A model generated the notes under the pieces. It ran no database searches, was not told the origin of the DNA, and saw only the letters and a list, made by a program, of their open reading frames with translations. 64,000 bases of DNA. Origin: Epiperipatus broadwayi. Taxonomy: Eukaryota; Onychophora; Udeonychophora; Euonychophora; Peripatidae. Every line of letters begins with the position of its first letter. Position 1 is the first letter of the stretch. Below are positions 49,236 through 61,234 of this stretch, in pieces. A program made the translations under genes and the position numbers. Location of the stretch: the NCBI GenBank assembly GCA_028023455.1, contig JAQFVV010012495.1, forward strand, positions 2,819,711 through 2,883,710, given 5' to 3'.

Positions 49236-50542
49236 AGTTAGTGAGTGACCAGATACATTTTAGATTCAATTTTAAGTTAGGGATATGCATTGATTCTATT
49301 TTTAATTATGTATGTGTGTATCACATTTTTAATAATTTCAATGTCAAACTGAAATAGACTATTCTTTAAATTATTTTTATTTACTGAAATTTATTAGTTT
49401 TTTAATTTTTAAATTTCCACTTAGAAAACTTGCATTATCGGCACGTTCTCAATTCATAAATGGCAAACAATATATAAGATTGGATGGTTTCAAAATTCCA
49501 ATTTAACTCAATCTCTAACCACATAGCATTCTATCACTCTACAGTCATTGAAAATCTATATAAATATACTTGTAAACTCAAATGTTTATTTTTAAGCATG
49601 AATATTATTCAGATCATATCTTTATTAGAAACTGAAGTTCATAAAGTACTGATACATGCACTGATTACATGATATGGACAAGAAATTTTAAATTATATTT
49701 TAATACTTTTATCATTATTCTAATAATAATGCATAATGCAATACCATACATTTTTATTAAACCAAAAACATTAGTTATTTCAGCTTACTGTGTTTTTACA
49801 ATCCAGTACAGTTCTTTGTTGTCATCCCTGGCCAGGGGAAAAGGTGTCTACAGTTATAATAGATCTGAAATTAATAAAATATATAAATTCACTGATTTAA
49901 TATCATATTTATGTAACTATTCAAGAATATTGGCCTGGTTCTTATTTTTAAATACATAGTACATTGGTTAATTTAAAACACAATATTTCAAGTAGGTTTC
50001 TGACTTTACTAGTGAATATACTACCATCGAAATTGAAATTGAGATCTTTAGATTAGTGAATACTGCATTTAAGGTGATTCTCAAACTAATTAGGCTCTTC
50101 TGTGAAAGACACCAGTCAGTAGACATTTTATAAACTTATAATTGATTTTCTGCTTTGACTAGTTTTAGTTGTAATTTTTTTAATGTCTGTTGACTGACGC
50201 TTTTGACAGAATAGCCTAATTGGTTAGAATATTATCTTCAATTCAGTATTTATGAATCTGAATGTGGCAGATTTGATTCCCATGTTAATACTATTACTGG
50301 TCAGGCTAGAAACATCTGAAAAAGGTAGAACGTTTTTACTAACATTTGAATATATTTCAAATGTTAATTAAAGCATTTAACAATTAATTATAGATAATAA
50401 AAATAATCCAATGTAAAATTACAACTATCTTAAAGTCTATGTCATTTATGTATTCTCACCATTACTGTTTTATGAATAAATTATCTTATTACCAAAATAA
50501 ATGATTCTTTTTTATATTTCATTATGTATACTTATGTTTCAG
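49236..50542. other. Intronic sequence without recognised features
   Basis: Short ORFs near 49484-49959 overlap AT-rich DNA and show no protein family signature. Confidence 0.5.
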
Positions 50543-50654
50543 AAAGTGAAAGACCTGACCGAATCAGAACTCCGCAACTTAAAATCAGTTCTCTATAAGA
50601 CAGGTGATCCCATTGACAATGATGGTATAGCACATCCCAATCCTCTTGATAAAG
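50543..50654 (+). CDS. Host gene of unknown function, internal exon (second visible)
   Basis: A 112-bp exon after a TATGTTTCAG acceptor and before an AAAG|GTATCT donor, ending in phase 1. It encodes KVKDLTESELRNLKSVLYKT and then GDPIDNDGIAHPNPLDK, followed by the first base of a Gly codon. Base composition is clearly GC-richer than its flanks and no stop occurs in this frame. It joins in frame to the exon at 44735 and to the one at 59091. No domain recognised; the ELRNLKSVLYK part is probably helical. Confidence 0.85.
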
Positions 50655-51061
50655 GTATCTTTACTTTTATTTGATTTTACTATTTAAAAGTCTTCTAAAA
50701 ACTGTTTTTTCTTTGAAATGTTTTATTTTTTTGATTATTTATAAAATACAAGAGAAGTATTTTTTTAGTAAATAAATCGTTTTCATTTTGACTTGAATCA
50801 AAAAACAAAACTTATCATTAAAGTCATAAAATTAAGTCATATCTTATCGAATTTGATATATTCTTCTCTTCAGAGTTCTATTTACTCTATAAAGATTTAC
50901 TAAATATTTTTTAAAAATAATTTCGTACTAATGAGAACATTATTTACTACAATGTAGTTTATTGTTTCATTCATTACTAATAGAGCCAGTATATGTGTGT
51001 ATATTATACTGGACAGCCTGCACCAAATATCTAACAACAGAGGGCACCACTAGGCCACTTA
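50655..51061. other. Intronic sequence without recognised features
   Basis: AT-rich, ending at the ATCAC repeat that precedes the next LINE copy. Confidence 0.5.
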
Positions 51062-52980
51062 TATCACATCACATCACATTTAAAGGAAAGGGTAAAGATC
51101 ATAGAAAGTTAAATAATTATAGATCGATAGCGGTAATATCAGTTTTATATAAAGTTTTCGCATATATGGTAGCTGGAAGAGTTGTAAAATGGATGGAAGA
51201 GAATAATGTAAGGGGGGAAATGCAAGAAGGTTTTAGGTCAGATAGGCGTATAGGAGATAGTTTGTTTGTAGTTACACAACTTATGGAGATGAGTAGGAAT
51301 TCAGGTAGATCGTTATATATGAGTTTTATAGATATAGAGAAAGCATATGATAGAGTAAATGGAAATAGATTATGGGTAAGATTAGCCAATTTGGGAATGG
51401 ATGAAGCTTTAGTAAATATTATTAAGAAATTATATGAAAATAATTATTATACTTACCAATTAGGGGATATAGAATCAGTTAAAGTTAAAAATGGGGTGGG
51501 ATTAAGGCAAGGATGCCCCATGTCACCGATTTTGTTTTTGTTGTTTTTGAGTGAAATGGAGAAAGCAATAGAAAGACTAGGAAGAGGGGTAGGGATACCG
51601 TTAATAGGTGGAAAAGGAGTATATACTTTGTCGGGTCTTTTTTTACGGATGATATCCTTTTATGTGCAGAAAGAAGAGAAGATATGGATATTATGTTGAG
51701 GACATGTGCAAAGGTGGGTAAAGAGATGGGGATTAAATTTAGTGAAGAAAAATCAAATATAATGATGGTTAATACTGGGGAAAGAGAGGATGTAGATTTT
51801 TTATTGGGGGATATAAAGTTAAGTGTGGTGGATAGATATAGGTATTTGGGAATCATCTTATGTAATTGGGAAAATTGCTTGGATGAATGGGAGAAAAAAT
51901 TGGTAAATGAAGCAAAGAAAAGAAAGGGTTTGGTAAAGAAACTAACAGTATTTTCATATAATAAATATGATGTAGCTAGAATTGTATGGAAGGGAGTTGC
52001 AGTAGCAGGGTTAACATATGGTAATGATGCATTATGTGTTAGTAAAAGGATTTTAGATTATTTAGAGAAAGTACAAAGGGAAGTAGGAAGACATGCATTA
52101 GATGCAGAGGTGTGGACAGCAAAGGAGGCAATTCAAGGAAAAATGGGATGGTCAAGTTTCTATATGAGAGATGCAAAAAGTAAAATGAAAATGTTTGGTA
52201 GATTGCAGTTTATGGATAGTAAAAGAATAGCCAAAATAGTGTTCAATTGGGTTATGAGTAAAGGGCAAGTAACAAGATGGATGAGAAAGGTAATGCGGTA
52301 TACAAAAGATTTGGATAAAGAATTTATATCGGTATACTTGTATAAAAGATGGGATAATTGTGTTAGGAGAATTGTTGAGTGTTATAGTGGTAAGGAATGG
52401 GATAAAAGAATAGAAGCATTAATAAAAAATAGGGAGTTGGAGAGATGGAGAAGTAGTATGGAGTGTAAGAAGAGTTTAAATATATATAGAAGTAAACGAA
52501 ATATTGGAAGCAAGTTAATTTATGATAATAGTAAGGAAAGTAGTTTATTGTTTAAGGCTCGAATGGGATCTTTAGCAACAAGAGAATATACATGTAAATG
52601 GAAAACTATGGGTGATTTAGCATGCAAATTATGTAAGGAAGGTATAGGAAATATTAGGCATGTATTGATTGAATGTAAATGCTTGAAAGTAGAAAGGGTA
52701 CAGATAATGAAGGTATGGGAGAATAGGTATGAACGTGACTATACAGAAAGTGAGTTATTAGCTTTTATGCTGGGTTTGCAAAAAGATAAGGGTTGATTTA
52801 GATTTAAAGGCCATAGAGTTGACAAAGATCATGTTATGGAAATGGGATGGGGCAGAATATGGGAAGACTTAGAGTGGGGAATGAAAAATAAAGTGGCTAA
52901 CAGGTTTATCTGGGCATAGTTGCTGAGATATTCTTGACTTCGTTTAAGGAGAAGCCAAATACATCACATCACATCACATC
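51062..52980 (+). pseudogene. CR1-like LINE ORF2, 5'-truncated (copy B5)
   Basis: Starts in the RT at FKGKGKDHRK (51079) directly after a (ATCAC)n stretch (51062-51079). The RT frame runs to about 51645 (NNYRSIAVISVLYK, FIDIEKAYDRV, GLRQGCPMSP). It then loses one base exactly at the FADD box: the sequence reads TTTTTTTACGGATGAT where the sister copy at 19170 has TTTTTTTTGCAGATGAT. A second frame, 51684-52796 (370 codons), holds the rest, including the knuckle CKLCKEGIGNIRHVLIEC (about 52624-52680). The 3' UTR block and the tail ATCACATCACATCACATC end at 52980. It is the youngest-looking copy of the family. Confidence 0.9.
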
Positions 52981-53435
52981 AATAGCAAGAAAGTAGTTAA
53001 CTGTTTAAGGCTCGAACAAGATCTTTAGCAACAGGGGATTATACACATAAATGGAAAAGTGTGGGTGATTTAGTTTGCAAGTTGTGTAAGGAAGGCATAG
53101 AAAATGTTAGGCATCTGTTAATTAAATGTAAATGCCTGAAAGCAGAAATGATACAAATAATAAAATTGTGGAAGAATAAATATAAGGAAAATGATTATAC
53201 AGAAAGTAGGTTATTGATTTTGATGCTGGGTGAAAACATAAAGGGGAGTTAGATATAAAGGCCATGGAGTTGACAAAGATTATGTTGTGGAAATGGGATG
53301 GAGCAGGATATGGGAAAACTTAGAGTGGCAAAGGGAAAGGGAAGGTATAGTGACTAACAGGTTTCTCTGGGCATTGTTGCTGAGAAATTCCTGACTCTGT
53401 ATAAAGAGAAGTCACAGTGCACCACATCACATCAG
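52981..53435 (+). mobile_element. CR1-like LINE, 3' fragment (copy B6)
   Basis: Begins directly after the tail of copy B5 with AATAGCAAGAAAGTAGTTAA (C-terminal region). It keeps a readable knuckle (CKLCKEGIENVRHLLIKC, in the ORF 53061-53252) and ends with CACATCACATCAG at 53423-53435. Confidence 0.9.
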
Positions 53436-53581
53436 AATTAAACAAAGCAATTGAAAATGAAGAGTTTGAAGTATTAGCAGTGCTGGAAACACATTCTAAG
53501 AGAAGAAGAATCTATTCTGGAAGATTTGGTATGATAGGATATAAATAGAAAATAAAAAAGGGGTTGTGATATAGGAGTTAT
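53436..53581 (+). mobile_element. CR1-like LINE, internal 5'-side fragment (copy B7)
   Basis: 146 bp matching the start of the endonuclease as seen in the minus-strand copy near 23680-23510 (AATTGAAAATGAAGAGTTTG, GAAGATTTGGTATG). It begins right after the tail of copy B6 and stops abruptly at 53581 without a 3' end, so it is a broken remnant. Confidence 0.8.
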
Positions 53582-54552
53582 GGCTTTTGGGGTCCCTAGC
53601 TGCACATGGCTTCAGGTACAGCAACTAGAGTGAGTCCAGAGTTCATTTTACAAAAACAGGCACTTATAACATAAGTGCACGCAGAATAAAGCAGAGTCAA
53701 ATGAAATCAACAGATCTGCATCAATTAGAATAGCATGAAAGAATAAATTAATATTTCTTACATAATTCCATTGCTATTGTTTGACCCATTCAGGAATTTC
53801 AAGAATCTCCTCAATCGACAAATCAGTGATTAAAATATTTTTTTCAGATAAGCTACCATTTTTACATTAATTACTAAATCTCAGATTAATTCACTTAAAG
53901 GATTTTACAGATGACAATATTTAATGAAGATGACGCTATATTTTTGTTAATTTTTAATTAATGAAAGATAAAATTTTACAGATTAAGTATGGTCGCTGAG
54001 TACTATAAAAACATTTAACGGAAAGGTAATAAAATTTGTTACAAAGTTCATTTTTTGAAATAAAATTGTTATATAAAAATATACAGTTAATTTTATGATT
54101 AGTGTGTGCACATATATACAGTAAAGCATTCACTAAAACACAACTTAAATTAATAAAAAAAAAAAACACAACTTGAATTAAAATTAAAATGAGCTTATCC
54201 AACAAACCTACAAATTAAATTTTGAGATCAGCAATGCCTCTATGTATAAATAGGTAAGATTCTTCATTCATCTTACTTCCATAGAATATAGTTTTTGCAT
54301 AATTATGATCAAGTAATTGTGAACGAGGTGATATGAGGTCTTCATTTCTTCATGGAAGAAAGATAAACCTTTTTGTTGACAGGAATATATCATTAGTATC
54401 TTTGATTTGCTTGGTTTAGTGGGATATAGAGTATCAGATTCTGGAGCAAAAAGTCCCTCGGATTGTTTCCAGTTCTGATACTTCTGGTGCTCAAATGTTT
54501 TATGAACTCCCAAGCAATAAAGCCATTCGATTAGTATTATTATTATTAAACA
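53582..54552. other. Intronic sequence without recognised features
   Basis: No gene signature; short ORFs at 53954-54513 (minus) appear accidental. Confidence 0.5.
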
Positions 54553-55517
54553 GTGATGTGATGTGATGTGATGTATTATGGCTTCTCCTTAAACGAAGTC
54601 AAGAATCTCTCAGCAATTATACCCAAGAAAAACTTGTTAGCTACTTAATTTTACATCCCCCAGTCTAATTTTTCGCATATTCTGCTCCATCCCATTTCCA
54701 CAACATAATCTTTGTCAACTCTACAGCCCTTATATCTAAATCCCCCTTATCTTTTTCCAAACCCAGCATAAAAACCAATAACTACTTTCTGTATAATCAC
54801 TTTTTTCATATTTATTTTCCCATAACTTCATTATATGTGCCCTTTCTGTTTTCAAGCATTTACATTCAATTAACAAATGTCTAATATTTTCTATTCCTTC
54901 CTTACATAATTTACAAAATAAATCACCCATATTTTTCCATGTACATGTATATTCTCTTGTTGCTAAAGATCCTGTTCGAGCCTTAAACAATAAACTACTT
55001 TCCTTACTATTATCATAAATTAACTCTCACCTAATATTCTGTTTATTTCTATATATATTTAAACTCTTTTTACTCTCCATACTAGTTCTCCATCTCTCTA
55101 ACTCCCTATTCTTTATTAGTAAATCTATTCTTTTATCCCATTCCTTACCACTATAACACTCAACAATACTCCTAACGCAATCATCCCATCTTTTATACAA
55201 ATATACAGATATAAATTCTTTATCCAAATCTTTTGCATACCATATTACCTTTCTCACCCATCTTGTTACCTGTCCTTTATGCATAACCCAATTAAATACT
55301 ATTTTTGCTATTTTTTTTATTATCCATAAACTGCAATCTACCAAACATTTTCATTTTACTTTTTGCATCTCTCATATGAAAACTTGACCATCCCATTTCT
55401 CCTTGAATTGGCTCCCTTGCTGTCTATACATCTGCATCCAATGCATGTCTTCCTACTTCCCTTTGAACTTTTTCTAAATAATTTAATACCCCATTACTAA
55501 CATATAATGCATCATTA
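54553..55517 (-). pseudogene. CR1-like LINE 3' part (copy B8)
   Basis: Minus-strand copy with tail TGATGTGATGTGATGTGATG at 54553-54572, the 3' UTR block and a C-terminal knuckle CKLCKEGIENIRHLLIEC (about 54857-54915, frame 54736-54990). The upstream frame pieces are 55027-55344 and 55424-55517. It is cut at 55517, where foldback element C begins. Confidence 0.9.
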
Positions 55518-55722
55518 CTCTCCATGCAGTAACGCCACCCAGTGCAAGCCTTAGTAATCAATGGATGCAAGGTTTGGGCATAAAATTCCTGTCTAAAGAG
55601 CCTGGGGATATTAGATGAATAGCCATTAGATAGGGATGTTATGCACAAACCTTTTTGCATCCATTGATTTCCAAGGCTTGCACTGGGTGGCACTATTGTA
55701 TAAGAGTTTCTTACTGTTTAAA
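55518..55722. mobile_element. Foldback/MITE family C, copy joined to the LINE
   Basis: Starts CTCTCCATGCAGTAACGCC and ends with the complement-type block GGTGGCACTATTGTATAAGAG. The internal arms AATCAATGGATGCAA and TTGCATCCATTGATT pair. Its left terminal part is missing at the junction with the LINE, so the LINE probably inserted into or next to it. Confidence 0.75.
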
Positions 55723-55975
55723 CAGCTGTATAAGCATAGGAAATGGTTATCATGTAATATTATTATTGTCAGTATCTTCTAAATTTGAAAAAGTGGTTAA
55801 ACATGGCCTGCCATTTGAAAATACAATGCCATACTTGTGGCTGTTATTGTTTTTTGCCAAGAAATAATGATCAACTAATACAAAGGCTATATTTAAAATT
55901 GTACAAACTTTTATGCATAACTAAGATAAAAATTTAATGAAAGTTTATTCAAATGAAATAAACATTTGCTTGCTG

Positions 55976-56041
55976 ATGATTAAATTTGGAGAGACTTTTA
56001 TCCTGCAGTGCATCAATAATGGTTTGAAATGATAATGATAG
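55976..56041 (+). mobile_element. RTE-type LINE, extreme 3' end only (copy A4)
   Basis: 66 bp matching 9011-9070: ATTAAATTTGGAGAGACTTT, CCTGCAGTG, ATGGTTTGA, then an ATGATAATGATA tail. A strongly 5'-truncated insertion. Confidence 0.8.
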
Positions 56042-56043
56042 TA

Positions 56044-56935
56044 TAGGGGTTACCCAAAAATAATCAAATCATTCTCTGGTTTACGCTCCTGTTGTAGTAT
56101 ATGCTTCTGCTGTTATATACTTTTTGCAGGAACCTTTCTGCATCAATGGGCAAAATGAATATCACTATATGAAATTATGGTGCATGTAGTACATTTTTTT
56201 GTAAAGTGCATTTCGCATATTTGGCAATTTTTATAATGACTGAAAAGATCAAACAATGTGAAATTTTGTTTTTGTTTACAGAAGATGACAGAGAAAACAG
56301 TTGTAATGCTTGAAACAGATTATACGCAAGCTAATCTCATAAAAACACAAATTTATGAATGGTTTAATTGAAAAGATAAATTCACAAATGAAGTTAGTCA
56401 AAACAATGCTGATTTGTTTTTTTGGTTTTTTATGCAAATGGCATTTTTCTCTCAGATTTAGTTCTTAATGGTCAGGAATTTTATCTGCAAGTTCTGAAAC
56501 ATTTATGAGATGTGGTAAAATGTTTACATTCTGTTTTGTGGCAAAGAGAAGAGTGCAAGTTTCACCTGAGAAAGTATCATCTCTCAAAATCTAGTGTGTG
56601 AAACACTTTTTAATTAAATTCAGCATGACCCTATTTATCTATCATCCGTATTAGTTTGATCTCACTTTATATGATTTTTTAAATCTCCTGATTGAAAAAA
56701 TATCTTAATTTTTTTTTTGTATGTGTGGATTTAGAAGTGGTGAAAAGAAAAGCTGCAGGCATTAATACGTATTACTTTACAAGTGTTGCCAGACTATTTT
56801 GAAAAATAAAAAACATATTTAGATCTATGTATTGCACCAAATGGATAGTAATTTGAAAGAGATTAAATTTATAATACTTGAAAATAAGTAAACAATTTTT
56901 TATTATAAAATTCTGATATTTCTGGATTCACCCTG
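56044..56935 (+). pseudogene. Dead mariner-like transposon and transposase
   Basis: 892 bp with TA at both sides (56042-56043, 56936-56937). Inverted ends are TAGGGGTTACCCAAAAATAA on the left and, complemented, CAGGGTGAATCCAGAAATAT on the right, the mariner end pattern. Broken coding traces lie in order: KMTEKTVVML (56283), NGQEFYLQVLKHL (56472-56508) followed by a W..REECKFHL segment, YHPY.FDLTLYDFL (56640-56680, equivalent to the mariner PYSPDLAP-D-FLF catalytic block), and ALIRITLQVLPDYFEK with LDLCIAPNG (56755-56840, the usual C-terminus). Stops and deletions make it inactive. It lies three bases after the RTE tail at 56041, in the host gene's second intron. Confidence 0.8.
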
Positions 56936-56937
56936 TA

Positions 56938-57904
56938 TATATCTTCCTGAATGCAAATTACAGAGATGCTAATTAAAAAATAAAATATTATAACTAAGAC
57001 TATTTATCAATCATTTCTGTCATTGTTTTCATTATCACAGCTTATTTTAACATCTCAATTTTAGAATTTACTTTTAATAGAAATTATATATCTTTTAATG
57101 TAGTCTATAAATGTCAATAAATAATATATATATATCAAGCATTCTTATTGCATATCTAAAGAGACAAATCTAAATAAACAGCACATTAACATACATTTAA
57201 TCATGCTATTATATCTTTTAACATTACTGAGAACAAAATTATGTTTGACAAGTATTGATAAATGTATGTTGATATGCTATATATATACATATATGTGTGT
57301 GTGTGTGTATGTATATTTTTCTAAGCACTATTAGTAATATCAATATACCTAACCTGTTTACCAAAATGAAGTTAACTGTAAAATAATCATTTATGTATGT
57401 TACCTATTATTTTTATAATGAGGATAAGTCTGATAAGTGATATTATTTAGGTCGAACAAGGCCTGTTCTGTACTATCAAGCATTAAACTTTACATAATAG
57501 AGATAATTTCTATTCACTTTACAACTATTATCAAATAGATTTGCAATTCAGTCTAAATAATATTCTGTCCATAAAAATTAGTTAGTAAACCCCTTGTTTC
57601 ATTTGATTAAACAGTTTGGTGGAAAAAGATTAGTATATTGATATTAAGAGTATTTTGAAAAATAGTTGTTTCATTGTTTACGTATAGAAACATATTAAAT
57701 TAATTATTTCATATCCACCATAGATTGTTATTTTACAATAGTTTTAAAATGAATAGAAAGTATTTCTGTTATGTCAAATTTAAGACTTTAGTGTTTCGAA
57801 AGAGGCCTTGTTTACATTTGCACCAAACCTAGAATTCAGTCTAAATAAGATATAAAAATAAAGATTTATTTTAAATAATGCTTTTGTGTAAAGAACTGAC
57901 TGAC
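56938..57904. other. Intronic sequence without recognised features
   Basis: Includes a TATG/GTGT-type simple repeat near 57278-57312. Nothing else is supported. Confidence 0.5.
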
Positions 57905-58175
57905 AAGTACAAAATAATAAAGTAATCTACCTCTTGGTTAATTTGTCATTCCTGGAAAATATCAGAGATCTAAAGAATCTAGACTTGTTATTAAACAATT
58001 GAAAATTGCAGAAATATTGTCATTTCATAAAAATGCCTCAACTGTTTTTATGAAATGATAATATTCCTGAAATTTTCAATTGTTTTCTAACAAGTCTAAA
58101 TTCTTAAGATCTCTGATATTTTCCAAGAATGGCAAATTACCCAAGAGATTTATTACATTATTTTTTAGTTAAATG
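57905..58175. repeat. Long intronic inverted repeat (hairpin)
   Basis: Arms of about 130 bp separated by almost no spacer (centre near 58041). CCTGGAAAATATCAGAGATC pairs with GATCTCTGATATTTTCCAAG, and ATTGTCATTTCATAAAAA pairs with TTTTTATGAAATGATAAT. Pairing is well over three quarters along the arms. It is probably a foldback MITE. Transcribed from the host gene it would form a long double-stranded RNA. Confidence 0.85.
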
Positions 58176-59090
58176 CTGGCTTTGGGTTGGTATTTTTAGA
58201 TCTAGTGTCTGAACCTATCCTAGCATCTCTCTGACAAGTGCCAAATCATGAAACCATGGTCAGAGGTTTGGAGGGGGGGGTCCTGACAGAGATATTTTAA
58301 ATGCTTTTTCTAGCTAAGCATTTATCACAAAGTTTGTTGAGGAATTGGAAATCCTCATTGTTTATTACATTATTATTTTGTACTTTTTAGTTAGCTATTT
58401 GCATAAAAACATTACTTTAAAAAATGGCTTAAAAAAAAAAAAATTGACAAAAATTATAATTTAATAATAATGCATGAAAATAAAAAAAATACACAATCTA
58501 ACAAATGAATTCTAAATTTAAGTATCATGTAATGGTCTACTATATAAAAATATTTATGCATTGGCTTTTTAATTAATTCTTTAATATTTTTTTACACATT
58601 TGTTATTTTTTCACCAAATATATATTTATCAAATATTAATTATTTCAGAAGAATAATTCAGTTTTTAATAGAAAATATTTACTTTCAATTAATTGTGAGT
58701 TAAATGAAAATATTAACAAAATTTTACTCTATAAATGTAATATTTTAATTGGCTCAGTTGCTAATGATTTTTCCTATCAAGTCTAAGTATGTAAGTTTGA
58801 GTTCTAAAAGAGAACTTTTTTTCATTGTTAAAAATTCAAAAATGTGGTGAACCTTCTGACAGAAATACAGACAGGGCAAATTAATATAAGAGCATTTAAT
58901 AGTATCATTTATCTAATTTGTTATCTCAAATATCATAGATAGCATATATGAATGATAATTTGCCTTTGACAGATTACTAAAAAAAAGATTTAGATATACT
59001 GATATCATTAAACAACATTTGGAAATGCAAACATTCCAATGTTTACATGTAATAATGATATATCAATTATATATATATTGTTTTTACCAG
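58176..59090. other. Intronic sequence without recognised features
   Basis: AT-rich; includes a G-run near 58272-58281. Confidence 0.5.
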
Positions 59091-59225
59091 GACCTCCCCC
59101 TGACGTAACATTTGTTACTCCTGGAAAATTTCCCACAAAGAGTAAGGCTAAGGAAACAGAAGTCTTAGGAAGATTTCAGGAAGCACCAGTAGATGATAGT
59201 CATTTGGGTGGTCATGTGGTCCATT
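59091..59225 (+). CDS. Host gene of unknown function, internal exon (third visible)
   Basis: A 135-bp exon after a TTTTTACCAG acceptor and before CATT|GTAAGT, phase 1 at both ends. It encodes GPPPDVTFVTPGKFPTKSKA, then KETEVLGRFQEAPVDDSHLG and GHVVH. It is proline-rich at the start, basic in the middle and otherwise hydrophilic. The clear GC rise over the flanks and strong splice sites support it. No domain recognised. Confidence 0.85.
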
Positions 59226-60178
59226 GTAAGTTTTATTTTTTTATTTTACTAATGTTTTAATGTTCATATTATTACTATTTTGCTTAGTGGTGTTTTTTTT
59301 TTAATTTTACATTATATAAAATCTTGATTTATAATATACATAAAAATATTTTATCTACATTTTTAGTTATTGATGGTGTAAAACATATAGAAATAATTAA
59401 ATCTAAATGTTGATACATCTTTATACAATATAATCTATTTTATTATTAATTTAAAAATAGAATTTATAAAATATGCATCTCACACTATTATCAATAAGTT
59501 CTCATATAATAAATGAAGGAAAATCTTTCATTATTTCTCTGCTCTGATAAAAACTTTTTTCATGAAGGCCAGTCTTTGTTTTGATTTTTTTTCATAATTT
59601 CGCCTTTAAAAAAAATTGCATTTTTTATGATTTTTGATATCATAGTTATTACTCAGCTATAATTTTCTCATTCCTATTTCTTTACAGTTTTTCTGAAATC
59701 ATTTTATTTTGGTTTCAAGTTTTTCAGTTATATACACATATATAATTTTCAATGTCTGTAAAAAGCATATATTTTACTTGTTTTTTTTTAAAATTAATTG
59801 TGTCATTCACCTAAATATTTAAAAAAATCCATTTCTTATTTACATCTTTCACAATGCTTATATTCATTCTGATTATCCGATAATTTAGATTTCTTAGCAA
59901 TCTTCTTCAAATTTGTAATTCCCTTATTTGACAATTTCAACTGTCTAAAAATCTTTTTCAAACCGATTCTTATCTGACTGTTTTGACTGTGTAGCAGTTG
60001 TCTTCAGAACTGTTCTTTCATATAATGGTTTTGACTATTTCGCATCTTCTTAAAACCTCTTCTTTTATCTCACAGTTTTGAATGTCTAGCACAGGAATCA
60101 GCAAACTTTTTAACATTAGGCATTTTGTTTATTCCCCCCTCTCCACATTAAAGATCCAAAAGGAAAGAAGTATCTCTC
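59226..60178. other. Intronic sequence without recognised features
   Basis: AT-rich with several T-runs. Confidence 0.5.
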
Positions 60179-60320
60179 TTTGCCCCCATTAATGAGCAGA
60201 CAGTAGATGGAGATTCTATGCACAAACCTTCTTGCATCCATTAGTTTTCTATTGCTTGTATTACTATATGGAAAGTTAGCTATTGTTTTAACAGCTTGTG
60301 TAAGCTTATAAAATGATTAT
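60179..60320. repeat. Foldback family C, right half
   Basis: Matches the right half of the copy at 55518: ATTCTATGCACAAACCTTCT, TGCATCCATT, ATTACTATATGGAAAGTT, then AACAGCTTGTGTAAGC. The left half is absent. Confidence 0.7.
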
Positions 60321-61234
60321 ATGATGTTCACACATTTTGTTTAGAAGTCTAAAAATATTTTAGTAGTTTAAAAATTTCTCCGAGACACAGAAAAATTTTA
60401 AACTATGCAAAATTTTATATTATAGCATTCAAATTATTTAAAATATTTTATGAAACTTTATAATTTGAATACTAGAACATTTTAAATTAGGTGTTAAGGA
60501 ATGTTGTAAGTAATCCGTATTTGAATTATAAAAGTTATATTGGCCAAAAGCTCGATACTTCATCCATTTTTGATGTCATAATTGCGATTCATCATTGTTT
60601 TTTTATTTGATTCATCAGTTTTTTATTCACATTTATATCTTAAGGTATTTAATGGATTGATAAAGTTGCAGAGTTTGTGACTCATTGTCTACAAATTGCA
60701 CTTACAGCTCTGTGATTTCCAAGGCTTGAAGTTCTTATGAGTCCCCAAACAACAAACAATTTGATTATTTTATATATATGGTTATAATGTATCTACCATT
60801 ATGTCCATGGTCTGGAATTCAAATCTAAATAAAACTTGGAAATTTGTTCATGATTTTATTCCCAGCTCTTCTAGAATTTTTTAAGTAGGCAGATCTATGG
60901 CCAACTCATTCTCTCATACAGTAATAGGTCATTAAATGAATATCTAGTTATCCTTAACTAGAGTGAAAGCAGGGAAGAAAAGTCATAAATCTTCACCATT
61001 CAGTCTTCAGTCTTTGATTAATCTTCTGAGCATTACCTTCTTTAATTCTCTGTAGAGGATTTCATTTACCTACAATGAGCTATTTAAAGGTCATTATATA
61101 TTAACTTACACATATAGTAAAAAGAAAATTGTAGTCTCATAATCATTACTTTTAATAATTTACTATGTTATTTAATAAAGAATCACAATATCAAATCTTT
61201 TTTATTTATAATTTTCTTTATTTATTTTTATTAG
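60321..61234. other. Intronic sequence without recognised features
   Basis: No gene or element family identified. Confidence 0.5.

Noticed and set aside
49484-49959. Two adjacent ORFs (62 and 96 codons)
   Set aside because: AT-rich intronic DNA; no splice support and no protein signature.
59039-59260. 73-codon ORF as a stand-alone gene
   Set aside because: Its coding part is the third visible exon of the host gene; both ends run into intron sequence past clear splice sites.
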